Source: SIG607 sp045648445
Lineage (GTDB): Bacteria; Bacillota; Clostridia; Oscillospirales; Acutalibacteraceae
DNA: 64,000 nt
Reading direction: 5' to 3'
Assembly (NCBI GenBank): GCA_045648445.1
Contig: JAZRNY010000037.1
Coordinates: forward strand, 1 to 64,000
Shown here: positions 25,783-32,209 of the stretch, in pieces
How the letters are laid out: each line of letters opens with the position of its first letter
Position numbering within the stretch: position 1 is the stretch's first letter
Made by a program: the position numbers and the translations under genes
The notes under the pieces: model-generated
The model's input: the letters and a program-made list of their open reading frames with translations, nothing else
Databases searched by the model: none
What the model was told of the DNA's origin: nothing

Positions 25783-25820
25783 AAATGCCCTTCATACACT
25801 TTGTATGGAGGGCGTTTTTT
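25783..25820 (+). terminator. Terminator hairpin whose descending arm holds the next gene's ribosome binding site
   Basis: GCCCTTCATACA (25787-25798) pairs with TGTATGGAGGGC (25802-25813, one G-T pair), and flanking AAA/TTT extends the stem into a run of seven T. The descending arm contains GGAGGG (25807-25812), nine bases before the ATG at 25822. Transcripts either end here or carry a ribosome binding site locked in the stem. Confidence 0.8.
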
Positions 25821-25821
25821 T

Positions 25822-26586
25822 ATGAAAAGTATTATTATAACTAAAAGACATATTACTCTTTTTTGCAGTCTTTTATTGGCACTTACCGTTTGTATTATTG
25901 GTACAACCGTTACTTTTGCAGGGCAGGAAAGAAAACTGCCTATTTATTGTGTTGAGTGCGATAAAAAACAAATTGCAATTTCCTTTGATGCTGCTTGGGG
26001 AAATGACGATACAGGCGATTTAATAAAGATATTAAGCGACTATAACGTTCCTGCCACCTTTTTTGTGGTGGGCGCTTGGGTGGATAAATATCCCGAATCT
26101 GTAAAACAACTAAGCGATGCGGGACATAGGATTGAAAATCACTCTAATACGCACCCGTATATGACAAAACTCAGCAGTGAACAAATAAAAAATGAAATTG
26201 ACTGCTGTAACGAAAAAATTGAAAAGGTTACGGGAAGAAAGCCAACCCTTATCCGCGTACCCTACGGCGACTATGACAATCACGTAGTCGAAACTATCGA
26301 AAATATGGGAATGTACTGTATCCAGTGGGATGTTGACTCTCTTGACTGGAAGGAAAATGCCACACCTGAGAGTATTTGTAAAAGGGTGACTAAAAAGGTT
26401 AAAAACGGTTCAATTGTTCTTTTTCACAACGATGCCGACCATACCCCTGCCGCACTCCCAAATATCCTAAAATGTCTTAAAGACGAGGGGTATGAGTTTG
26501 TGTTTATTGAAGATTTGATTTATAAAGAAAATTATGAAATAATCCACGACGGAACGCAGTGCAAAATAAAAGACGGTGCCGAGTAG
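25822..26586 (+). CDS. Polysaccharide deacetylase (NodB domain), PdaA/PdaB-like
   Basis: The 254-residue protein has an N-terminal hydrophobic segment (about 10-33) that acts as signal or anchor. The NodB domain follows: ISFDAAWGNDD (catalytic base and metal Asp), GHRIENHSNTH (H-x3-H metal ligands), RVPYGDYDNHV and SIVLFHND. Such enzymes deacetylate peptidoglycan or other wall glycans outside the membrane. The AWG form of motif 1 is typical of the sporulation-linked PdaB/PdaA group. The start at 25822 is set by the hairpin-borne GGAGGG. No promoter fits between the previous gene and that hairpin. Confidence 0.88.
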   Translation: MKSIIITKRHITLFCSLLLALTVCIIGTTVTFAGQERKLPIYCVECDKKQIAISFDAAWGNDDTGDLIKILSDYNVPATFFVVGAWVDKYPESVKQLSDAGHRIENHSNTHPYMTKLSSEQIKNEIDCCNEKIEKVTGRKPTLIRVPYGDYDNHVVETIENMGMYCIQWDVDSLDWKENATPESICKRVTKKVKNGSIVLFHNDADHTPAALPNILKCLKDEGYEFVFIEDLIYKENYEIIHDGTQCKIKDGAE

Positions 26587-26599
26587 CACCGTCTTTTTT
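26568..26599 (+). terminator. Terminator after the deacetylase gene
   Basis: Twelve-base stem AAAAGACGGTGC / GCACCGTCTTTT with a six-base loop and extra T. The gene's stop codon lies in the loop. Confidence 0.88.
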
Positions 26600-26600
26600 A

Positions 26601-26632
26601 GGGAATAGGGATTAGGTAAGAGGGAATAGGGA
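26601..26632. repeat. G-tract repeat able to form a G-quadruplex
   Basis: The stretch contains four GGG runs separated by AATA, an 11-base spacer and AATA. It directly follows a terminator and resembles 19948-19976. A small GTGCC-TTC-GGCAC hairpin (26635-26649) follows. Confidence 0.45.
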
Positions 26633-26662
26633 ATGTGTGCCTTCGGCACGGATTAAAATTTT

Positions 26663-26902
26663 TTATCTGCCAAATAAATAATCTAATGAAACGTCAAGGA
26701 TTTTTGAAATGGCATCTATTTCAATATCGGTAACTGCACGTTTGCCATTTTCAATACGAGAAAGGGAGCCGCGACAAGTATATACAGCCATAAGTTCCAA
26801 TTTTTCGGAAAGTTGTTTTTGACTGTAACCTCTCATTTCGCGAGCTTCTTTAATTTTACTCCCGATAACATTATACTGTTGACCATCAATAATTCTTTTC
26901 AT
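26663..26902 (-). CDS. XRE-family helix-turn-helix repressor
   Basis: The 79-residue protein is a single Cro/CI-type domain: IGSKIKEAREMRGYSQKQLSEKLEL (helices 1-2), a recognition-helix region GSLSRIENGKRAVTDIEIDAISKIL, and a closing VSLDYLFGR. The stretch between helices 2 and 3 (MAVYTCR) is a little longer than usual. It likely represses itself and the divergent SLOG gene through GTCCTA sites in the shared intergenic region. Small XRE proteins of this kind often guard accessory or toxin-antitoxin loci. Confidence 0.88.
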   Translation of the reverse strand: MKRIIDGQQYNVIGSKIKEAREMRGYSQKQLSEKLELMAVYTCRGSLSRIENGKRAVTDIEIDAISKILDVSLDYLFGR

Positions 26903-26914
26903 AATTTTCTACCT

Positions 26915-26981
26915 TTGTCTTGATTTAGGACAAAAATAGTTTATACTATAATTAAAGAAAATATGTCCTACCAATAGGACA
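26915..26981. promoter_or_regulatory. Shared operator/promoter region of the XRE and SLOG genes
   Basis: Two inverted repeats with the same half-sites occur here: TTGTC...GGACAA (26915-26933) and the near-ideal TGTCCTA-CCAA-TAGGACA (26964-26981). The plus-strand -10 TATAAT (26947-26952) lies between them, and its -35 region overlaps the first repeat. The second repeat overlaps the ribosome binding site of the SLOG gene and a minus-strand -35-like AGGACA. This fits repression in both directions by the XRE protein. Confidence 0.6.
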
Positions 26982-26995
26982 AGGGGAGAAAAATT

Positions 26996-27430
26996 ATGTA
27001 TACAGCAGTTTTTATAGGTCATAATGAGTGTTATGATATCTCAGCAGAACAATTACAAAGGACTATTATTGAGTGTATAGATAAAGGCGTGACTGTTTTT
27101 CTTAACGGCGGACAAGGCGGTTTTGACCGAATGAGTGCGGGAACAGTTCATAAATTAAAGAAAATATATCCAAATATAAAAAATGTGTTAGTTATTCCTT
27201 ATTTAAACTTTAAAATATTTAATGATAAAATATTTGATGAGATAATTTATCCCGATGGCTTTGAAAAATATTATTTTAAAGCGGCAATTATAGAAAAGAA
27301 TAAATATATGGTTGACAAATCACAGTTTGCAATATGTTATATAAATCATAGTTGGGGCGGAGCATATAAAACCTATGAGTATGCTTTAAAGAAACAATTG
27401 ATAATATGTAATTTATCGGTATTAAAATGA
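26996..27430 (+). CDS. SLOG-family protein (DUF1273/YpsA-like)
   Basis: The 144-residue protein has the Rossmann-like SLOG pattern: TAVFIGHNECYDIS at the N-terminus (nucleotide-binding loop), VTVFLNGGQGGFDRMSAG (the GG-x-GxD region), VLVIPYL and SQFAICYINHSWGGAYKTYEYA near the end. SLOG domains bind nucleotides or ADP-ribose-like ligands and occur both in housekeeping YpsA-type proteins and in conflict systems. It is divergent from an XRE repressor and followed by a Fic gene. Codons here are more A/T-rich than in the surrounding genes, which suggests recent acquisition. Its own role is unknown. Confidence 0.8.
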   Translation: MYTAVFIGHNECYDISAEQLQRTIIECIDKGVTVFLNGGQGGFDRMSAGTVHKLKKIYPNIKNVLVIPYLNFKIFNDKIFDEIIYPDGFEKYYFKAAIIEKNKYMVDKSQFAICYINHSWGGAYKTYEYALKKQLIICNLSVLK

Positions 27431-27448
27431 CGGTTAAGTGATAGGCAC

Positions 27449-27476
27449 AAAAAAGACGGCATTAGCCGTCTTTTTT
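27449..27476 (+). terminator. Terminator after the SLOG gene
   Basis: Twelve-base stem AAAAAAGACGGC / GCCGTCTTTTTT with an ATTA loop. Confidence 0.9.
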
Positions 27477-27490
27477 AATGTTTATTGTAG

Positions 27491-27512
27491 GGACAGGTAT
27501 CCTCAACTGTCC
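27491..27512. repeat. Short inverted repeat GGACAG...CTGTCC
   Basis: Six-base arms are separated by ten bases, between the SLOG terminator and the Fic promoter. It has no T-tract and may be a remnant of a dispersed repeat. Confidence 0.35.
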
Positions 27513-27581
27513 GTTTAATTAACACACAGAACCGACCAATGTGTTTTATGTAAAAATGAAGAGTGAAAACCTATTTTTGTG

Positions 27582-27610
27582 TTGTAAAAACTATTAGAAT
27601 ATGGTATAAT
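27582..27610 (+). promoter_or_regulatory. Promoter of the Fic gene
   Basis: TTGTAA (27582-27587), 17 bases, TATAAT (27605-27610) preceded by TGG. Confidence 0.6.
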
Positions 27611-27641
27611 ATTTATGTAATTTATGAAATGAGGTGAGGAT

Positions 27642-28244
27642 ATGCTTGAAAATAAATTGGGTATAACATCTGCTGCCGAACTCGCAAAGGAAGAAGAAAA
27701 AATCAGTAAGAAAAAAGCAATCCAACTCTTTGAAAATGGCATACTAGACAAATTAGCGGCGGGCAAAACCGCTTCGCTTATGGCTATTCATAAAGCTTTA
27801 TTTGAAGATATTTATGATTTTGCAGGCAAAATCCGCACCGTAAATATTGCAAAAGGCAATTTTCGCTTTGCACCGCTTATGTATCTTGAGGCGGCTCTGG
27901 AAAACATTGATAAAATGCCGCAATCAACCTTTGATGAGATAATTGAGAAATATGTAGAAATGAATATCGCTCATCCATTTCGCGAAGGTAATGGCAGAGC
28001 GACGCGCATTTGGCTTGATTGTATTTTAAAAAAGGAAATCGGCAAGGTTGTTGATTGGCGCCTTGTGGATAAAGAAGATTATTTACTCGCTATGGAACGT
28101 AGTCCTATTAAGGATATTGAAATTAAATATATTTTAAAAAATGCCTTAACCGACAAAATCACCGACCGTGAAGTTTTTATGAAAGGTATCGACCATAGTT
28201 ATTACTATGAAGATTATCAAACCTTTAAAACCGAAGAATTATAA
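27642..28244 (+). CDS. Fic-family protein, class III-like, with C-terminal inhibitory motif
   Basis: The 200-residue protein has the active-site loop HPFREGNGRATR (residues 111-122), a full match to the Fic consensus HPFx[D/E]GNGRxxR. It also has the upstream 'flap' segment IAKGNFRFAP. Fic enzymes transfer AMP from ATP to hydroxyl groups of target proteins. No inhibitory helix is seen at the N-terminus. The C-terminal SYYYED (186-191) resembles the (S/T)xxxE(G/N) inhibitory motif of class III Fic proteins such as Neisseria NmFic, with Asp in place of Gly/Asn. The enzyme is therefore probably self-inhibited and needs no separate antitoxin; none is adjacent. The target is unknown. The gene has its own promoter and the start GAGGTGAGG-N3-ATG. 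Confidence 0.9.
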   Translation: MLENKLGITSAAELAKEEEKISKKKAIQLFENGILDKLAAGKTASLMAIHKALFEDIYDFAGKIRTVNIAKGNFRFAPLMYLEAALENIDKMPQSTFDEIIEKYVEMNIAHPFREGNGRATRIWLDCILKKEIGKVVDWRLVDKEDYLLAMERSPIKDIEIKYILKNALTDKITDREVFMKGIDHSYYYEDYQTFKTEEL

Positions 28245-28248
28245 TCGT

Positions 28249-28278
28249 ATCCGCCTGAAGAAATTCAGGCGGATTTTT
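28249..28278 (+). terminator. First terminator after the Fic gene
   Basis: Eleven-base stem ATCCGCCTGAA / TTCAGGCGGAT with a GAAA loop and a T-run. Confidence 0.85.
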
Positions 28279-28302
28279 GCAGTGATATAAATTCCTTATC
28301 GC

Positions 28303-28333
28303 AAAAAAAGACGGCATTTTGCCGTCTTTTTTT
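28303..28333. terminator. Bidirectional terminator between the Fic and HAD genes
   Basis: Stem AAAAAAAGACGGC / GCCGTCTTTTTTT between convergent genes. It is the same GACGGC family of hairpin as at 27449. Confidence 0.85.
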
Positions 28334-28338
28334 AATCT

Positions 28339-28965
28339 TTACTTAAACAATTCTATTGCTTTATCCATTTGGTCGAATTCGGCGAAAAGCATATCTTTTA
28401 AATCTTTGGTAAAAGGCTTAACGTCGGGAATTCCGATAACCTTCATACCGGCATTAAAAGCGGATTTTATGCCGTTGTCAGAGTCCTCAAAAACTATACA
28501 TTCTTCGGGCTTTGCACCAAGTCGTTCTGCCGCTTTTAAGAAAATATCGGGAGCAGGTTTGCCGTTTTCAATTTCGTTTCCGTAAACGGCAGCATCAAAA
28601 TAACTGAGCGCCTTTACCGAGTTTAGACGCATTAAGGCTATATCTTTACTTGTGCCCGACGCCAGACCGATTTTAACGCCTTTTGATTTTAAAAAGTCAA
28701 GGGTTTCTTTTACACCTTTTTTAAATTTTATGGTTAAGTTATTTGCAATATAAACATCAACGTCTTTTTTGAATTTTTCAATATCAAGGGTAGGGAAGTT
28801 GTTTATTAAATAGTTTGTCCAACCAATTTCGTTTGTACCGCAAACAAGCAAGGCGGCTTTATCCATATCGGGAATACCTTGTATATCTCCCGCGAGTTTC
28901 CAAGCAGGCATATATATTTTTTGCGTATCTAAAAGTGTGCCGTCCATATCAAATATTATATACAT
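28339..28965 (-). CDS. HAD-superfamily hydrolase (beta-phosphoglucomutase/phosphatase-like)
   Basis: The 208-residue protein starts MYIIFDMDGTLLDT, the HAD motif I with nucleophile Asp. KSKGVKIGLASGTSKD gives motif II, KPAPDIFLKAAERLG the motif III Lys, and CIVFEDSDNGIKSAFNAGMKVIGI the motif IV. The helical cap after motif I makes it subfamily IA, home of phosphoglycolate phosphatases and beta-phosphoglucomutases. The substrate cannot be assigned. The start at 28965 has AGGTGA upstream and a clear promoter (28983-29011). Confidence 0.88.
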   Translation of the reverse strand: MYIIFDMDGTLLDTQKIYMPAWKLAGDIQGIPDMDKAALLVCGTNEIGWTNYLINNFPTLDIEKFKKDVDVYIANNLTIKFKKGVKETLDFLKSKGVKIGLASGTSKDIALMRLNSVKALSYFDAAVYGNEIENGKPAPDIFLKAAERLGAKPEECIVFEDSDNGIKSAFNAGMKVIGIPDVKPFTKDLKDMLFAEFDQMDKAIELFK

Positions 28966-28982
28966 TTTTATCACCTGAGAAT

Positions 28983-29011
28983 ATTTTAACATAAAATTTG
29001 CCTTTAGTAAA
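28983..29011 (-). promoter_or_regulatory. Promoter of the HAD hydrolase gene
   Basis: On the minus strand, TTTACT (29011-29006), 17 bases, TAAAAT (28988-28983). Confidence 0.6.
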
Positions 29012-29138
29012 TGTGTAATTTATCAATGATTGTCTATAATAACCAAAAAATTTTTATATAATTATAATAAATAACTGTAGAAAAATATAGAATATAGTGG
29101 TATAATTTTTATGAATGATAAATGAAGGGGTGACCGAT

Positions 29139-30263
29139 ATGTCAAACTACATAAGATACAGTTATAAGGAACTGGAAAAGTTCTGCATTGATTGCTTTAA
29201 CAAATTTGGTTTTAAAGAGGAAGAAAGCCGTATAATCAGCGATGTTCTTCTCCTTTCTGACCTTTATGGAATTGAGTCTCACGGTATGCAGAGACTTGCT
29301 CGTTATCACAAAGGCATTGAAAAAGGTTTAATTAAAATTGATGCAAAACCTGAAGTAATTTATGAAACTCCTGTTTCTGCCGTTATTGAAGGTAACGACG
29401 GTATGGGACAACTCATTTCTCACAAGGCTATGGGTATTGCTATCGAAAAGGCTAAAAAGACAGGTATGGCTATAGTAACAGTTAGAAATTCTAACCATTT
29501 TGGTATTGCCGGTTACTATGCTAAAATGGCTTGTGATGCAGGACTTCTTGGTATGGCAATGACCAACAGTGAAGCAATAATGGTACCTACTTTCGGACGT
29601 CTTGCTATGCTTGGCAGTAACCCGATTGCAGTTGCTATGCCTGCTGAGCCTTATGATTTCTTCTTTGATGCTTCTACTACAGTTGTTACTCGTGGTAAGC
29701 TCGAAATCTATAACAAGTTAAACAAGCCTCTTCCTGACGGTTGGGCACTTGACGCAACCGGTAAAGGTTCAAGCGATGCAAGTGACGTTTTAAAGAATAT
29801 CGTTGCTAAAAAAGGCGGCGGAATTATGCCTCTTGGCGGTGAAACCGAGCAGACCGGTAGCCACAAGGGTTACGGATACGGTATGTTCTGCGAAATATTC
29901 TGTTCTATTCTTTCTATGGGCCTTACTTCAAACCATACCCATATAGGAGGAAAGGGCGGAACATGTCACGGCTTTATCGCTATTGACCCCAAGGTATTTG
30001 GCGATCCCGATGCTATTAAAGAACATCTTTCAACCTTCCTTAAAGAACTTCGCGAGTCTCCTAAGAGCGAAGGACACGACAGAATTTATACCCACGGCGA
30101 AAAAGAAATTTTTGCTAAGGCAGACAGACTTGAAAACGGTATAGACGTTAACATTAACACTGTTAAAGAAATGTTTGATATGTGTAACTATGTTGGTCTT
30201 AATCCCGTTGATTATCTTGGCGACGTTAAATTTGAAGACTCGACCGAGAGTTCCTATTCTTGA
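29139..30263 (+). CDS. Malate/L-lactate dehydrogenase family (Ldh2) oxidoreductase
   Basis: The 374-residue protein shows the NADH-dependent Ldh2 fold, unrelated to classical LDH: DLYGIESHGMQRLARYHKGIEKG (catalytic His), TVRNSNHFGIAGYYA, AMTNSEAIMVPTFGRLAMLGSNPIA and GYGYGMFCEIF. Enzymes of this family reduce oxaloacetate, sulfopyruvate, pyruvate-type or ureidoglycolate substrates. A malic enzyme gene follows 14 bases later, so oxaloacetate/malate interconversion is the most likely role: the pair would turn oxaloacetate into malate and then pyruvate with NADPH gain. ATG 29139 follows AGGGGTG. A TATAAT at 29101-29106 probably marks the promoter. Confidence 0.88.
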   Translation: MSNYIRYSYKELEKFCIDCFNKFGFKEEESRIISDVLLLSDLYGIESHGMQRLARYHKGIEKGLIKIDAKPEVIYETPVSAVIEGNDGMGQLISHKAMGIAIEKAKKTGMAIVTVRNSNHFGIAGYYAKMACDAGLLGMAMTNSEAIMVPTFGRLAMLGSNPIAVAMPAEPYDFFFDASTTVVTRGKLEIYNKLNKPLPDGWALDATGKGSSDASDVLKNIVAKKGGGIMPLGGETEQTGSHKGYGYGMFCEIFCSILSMGLTSNHTHIGGKGGTCHGFIAIDPKVFGDPDAIKEHLSTFLKELRESPKSEGHDRIYTHGEKEIFAKADRLENGIDVNINTVKEMFDMCNYVGLNPVDYLGDVKFEDSTESSYS

Positions 30264-30277
30264 TGAGGTGAACCTAA

Positions 30278-31450
30278 ATGGATATTAAAGAAAGAGCATT
30301 AAAACAACATTACGAGTGGAAGGGTAAACTTGAAGTTGTTTCCCGTACTCCTGTTACCAACAAGGAACAGTTATCAATCGCTTATACTCCCGGTGTTGCA
30401 GAACCTTGTCTTGAAATAAATAAGGACTATAACAAATCCTTTGAACTTACACGTAGATGGAATATGGTTGCCGTTATTACCGACGGTACCGCAGTTTTAG
30501 GACTTGGCGATATAGGTCCTGAAGCAGGTATGCCTGTTATGGAAGGCAAGTGCGTTCTCTTTAAAGAATTTGCTGACGTTGACGCGTTTCCTCTTTGCGT
30601 AAGAAGTAAAGACGTTGATGAAATAGTAAGAACAATTTATCTTATTTCCGGTTCTTTCGGTGGCATTAATCTTGAAGATATTGCTGCTCCCCGTTGTTTT
30701 GAAATCGAAAGAAAACTTAAAGAACTTTGCGATATTCCCGTATTCCACGACGACCAGCACGGCACTGCCGTTGTTGTTGGCGCTGCGCTTCTTAATGCAT
30801 TGCGTCTTACTAAAAAGGAAATCGGCGAAATTAAGTGCGTTATTAACGGCGCAGGCAGCGCAGGTATTGCTATTGGTAAGCATCTTTTGAAACTTGGCGT
30901 TAAAAATCTTACAATGGTTGACCGTTTTGGTATTATTGTTGAGGGTGACAGTCAGTTAAATCCTGCTCAGGCTGAAATGAGCCTTGTAACAAACCGCGAA
31001 AAGAAGACAGGTTTATTGAAAGATGCTATGGTTGGCGCAGACGTATTTATCGGCGTTTCTGCTCCAGGAGTTGTAGATGAAGAAATGATTAAATCTATGA
31101 ACAGCGATGCAATCGTATTCCCCATGGCTAACCCCGTTCCCGAAATTATGCCCGATTTGGCAAAGGCTGCAGGTGCCAGAGTAGTTGGTACAGGACGTTC
31201 CGACTTCCCCAACCAAATTAATAACGTAATGGCATTCCCCGGTATTTTCCGCGGCGCTTTAGACGTAAGAGCAAGTGATATAAATGAAGAAATGCAGATG
31301 GCTGCTTCTCTTGCTATTGCCTCACTTGTAAGCGATGAAGAACTAAACGAAGAATATATTATGCCTTTTGCATTTGATGAAAGAATAGGCAAGACAGTAG
31401 CAGAAAAGGTTGCTGAAGCTGCTAGAAAAACGGGCGTTGCACGAATCTAA
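30278..31450 (+). CDS. NAD(P)-dependent malic enzyme
   Basis: The 390-residue protein has SIAYTPGVAEPC (Tyr catalytic region), VITDGTAVLGLGDIGPEAGMPVMEGK, NLEDIAAPRCFEIE and IPVFHDDQHGTA (metal ligands), followed by the Rossmann motif INGAGSAGIAIG. It decarboxylates malate to pyruvate with reduction of NAD(P). The length matches the short bacterial form that lacks a phosphotransacetylase domain. It is co-transcribed with the Ldh2-family gene. Confidence 0.95.
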   Translation: MDIKERALKQHYEWKGKLEVVSRTPVTNKEQLSIAYTPGVAEPCLEINKDYNKSFELTRRWNMVAVITDGTAVLGLGDIGPEAGMPVMEGKCVLFKEFADVDAFPLCVRSKDVDEIVRTIYLISGSFGGINLEDIAAPRCFEIERKLKELCDIPVFHDDQHGTAVVVGAALLNALRLTKKEIGEIKCVINGAGSAGIAIGKHLLKLGVKNLTMVDRFGIIVEGDSQLNPAQAEMSLVTNREKKTGLLKDAMVGADVFIGVSAPGVVDEEMIKSMNSDAIVFPMANPVPEIMPDLAKAAGARVVGTGRSDFPNQINNVMAFPGIFRGALDVRASDINEEMQMAASLAIASLVSDEELNEEYIMPFAFDERIGKTVAEKVAEAARKTGVARI

Positions 31451-31458
31451 AAAAACAG

Positions 31459-31487
31459 TTGAAATTTTTAACAACTTGGTATATAAT
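31459..31487 (+). promoter_or_regulatory. Promoter of the lipoprotein gene
   Basis: TTGAAA (31459-31464), 17 bases, TATAAT (31482-31487). Confidence 0.6.
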
Positions 31488-31534
31488 TGCCATAGATTTA
31501 TAAAAATCAAAAAAAATCGAAAGGTGAATAAAAA

Positions 31535-32008
31535 ATGAAAAAACTTTTAGCATTACTTTTAGCAATTCTTATGATGTTTAGCCTTGTTGCTTGCGGCGGC
31601 GATGCAAACGGTGACGACGTTGACAATTCTTCTAATCCCAGCATTGTTACCGGTCAAGATGATATTGATGACGTAGATGCAGATGACGTTGATGACGTAA
31701 AAGAACCTCTCGTTTTAGACGGCAATGATGAATATGTTGTTGCTATCAAAAAGGGTAGCGGTATTACCATTTCTCACATTAAAGACATTAAAGGTCTTAG
31801 AGTGGGTTTTGCTTTCGGTAACGACGGAGAAAAAATTGCTGAGTATTATAAGGCAGTTGCTATCGGTTACGGCGGCGAAAACGATGCTTTCTCCGATCTT
31901 ATTGGCGGTACAGCACTTGACTGCGTTATAGTTAAGAAGATGGCTGCTGAGTCTTACGCTAACGAAGGCAAAGCAGAAATTGCTCTTGATCCTATCGTAA
32001 TAGAATAG
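31535..32008 (+). CDS. Small lipoprotein with half of a solute-binding-protein-like domain
   Basis: The 157-residue protein has a lipoprotein signal ending FSLVAC (lipid-anchored Cys at about 21). An Asp-rich linker follows (DDIDDVDADDVDDV, about 43-57), then about 95 residues resembling one lobe of family 3 solute-binding proteins: IKDIKGLRVGFAFGNDGEKIAEYYKA, FSDLIGGTALDCVIVKKMAAESYA. Complete binding proteins are about 250 residues with two lobes, so a ligand cleft is not evident. It may be a degenerate or specialised sensor on the outer membrane face. It is transcribed alone. Confidence 0.7.
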   Translation: MKKLLALLLAILMMFSLVACGGDANGDDVDNSSNPSIVTGQDDIDDVDADDVDDVKEPLVLDGNDEYVVAIKKGSGITISHIKDIKGLRVGFAFGNDGEKIAEYYKAVAIGYGGENDAFSDLIGGTALDCVIVKKMAAESYANEGKAEIALDPIVIE

Positions 32009-32029
32009 TTTAATTTAATTATACTAACC

Positions 32030-32060
32030 AAAACCGTGCTGAAAGTTTCAGCACGGTTTT
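32030..32060 (+). terminator. Terminator after the lipoprotein gene
   Basis: Stem AAAACCGTGCTGAAA / TTTCAGCACGGTTTT with a short loop. Confidence 0.85.
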
Positions 32061-32108
32061 CTTTTATGTTAAAATGAAAGAAAAATGTCTATAATATATT
32101 TAATCGGC

Positions 32109-32137
32109 TTGACATATCTTTATAAATATAATATTAT
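32109..32137 (+). promoter_or_regulatory. Promoter of the RNase J-rplI-dnaB-tilS-ftsH operon
   Basis: TTGACA (32109-32114), 17 bases, TATTAT (32132-32137), followed by an approximately 65-base leader. No further terminator is seen until 39052. Confidence 0.65.
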
Positions 32138-32209
32138 AAATATAACTATATATTGGGATATTATGGCTGATTGCCGATTAACATAAACAAAAAAATAGGA
32201 GGTTACTAA

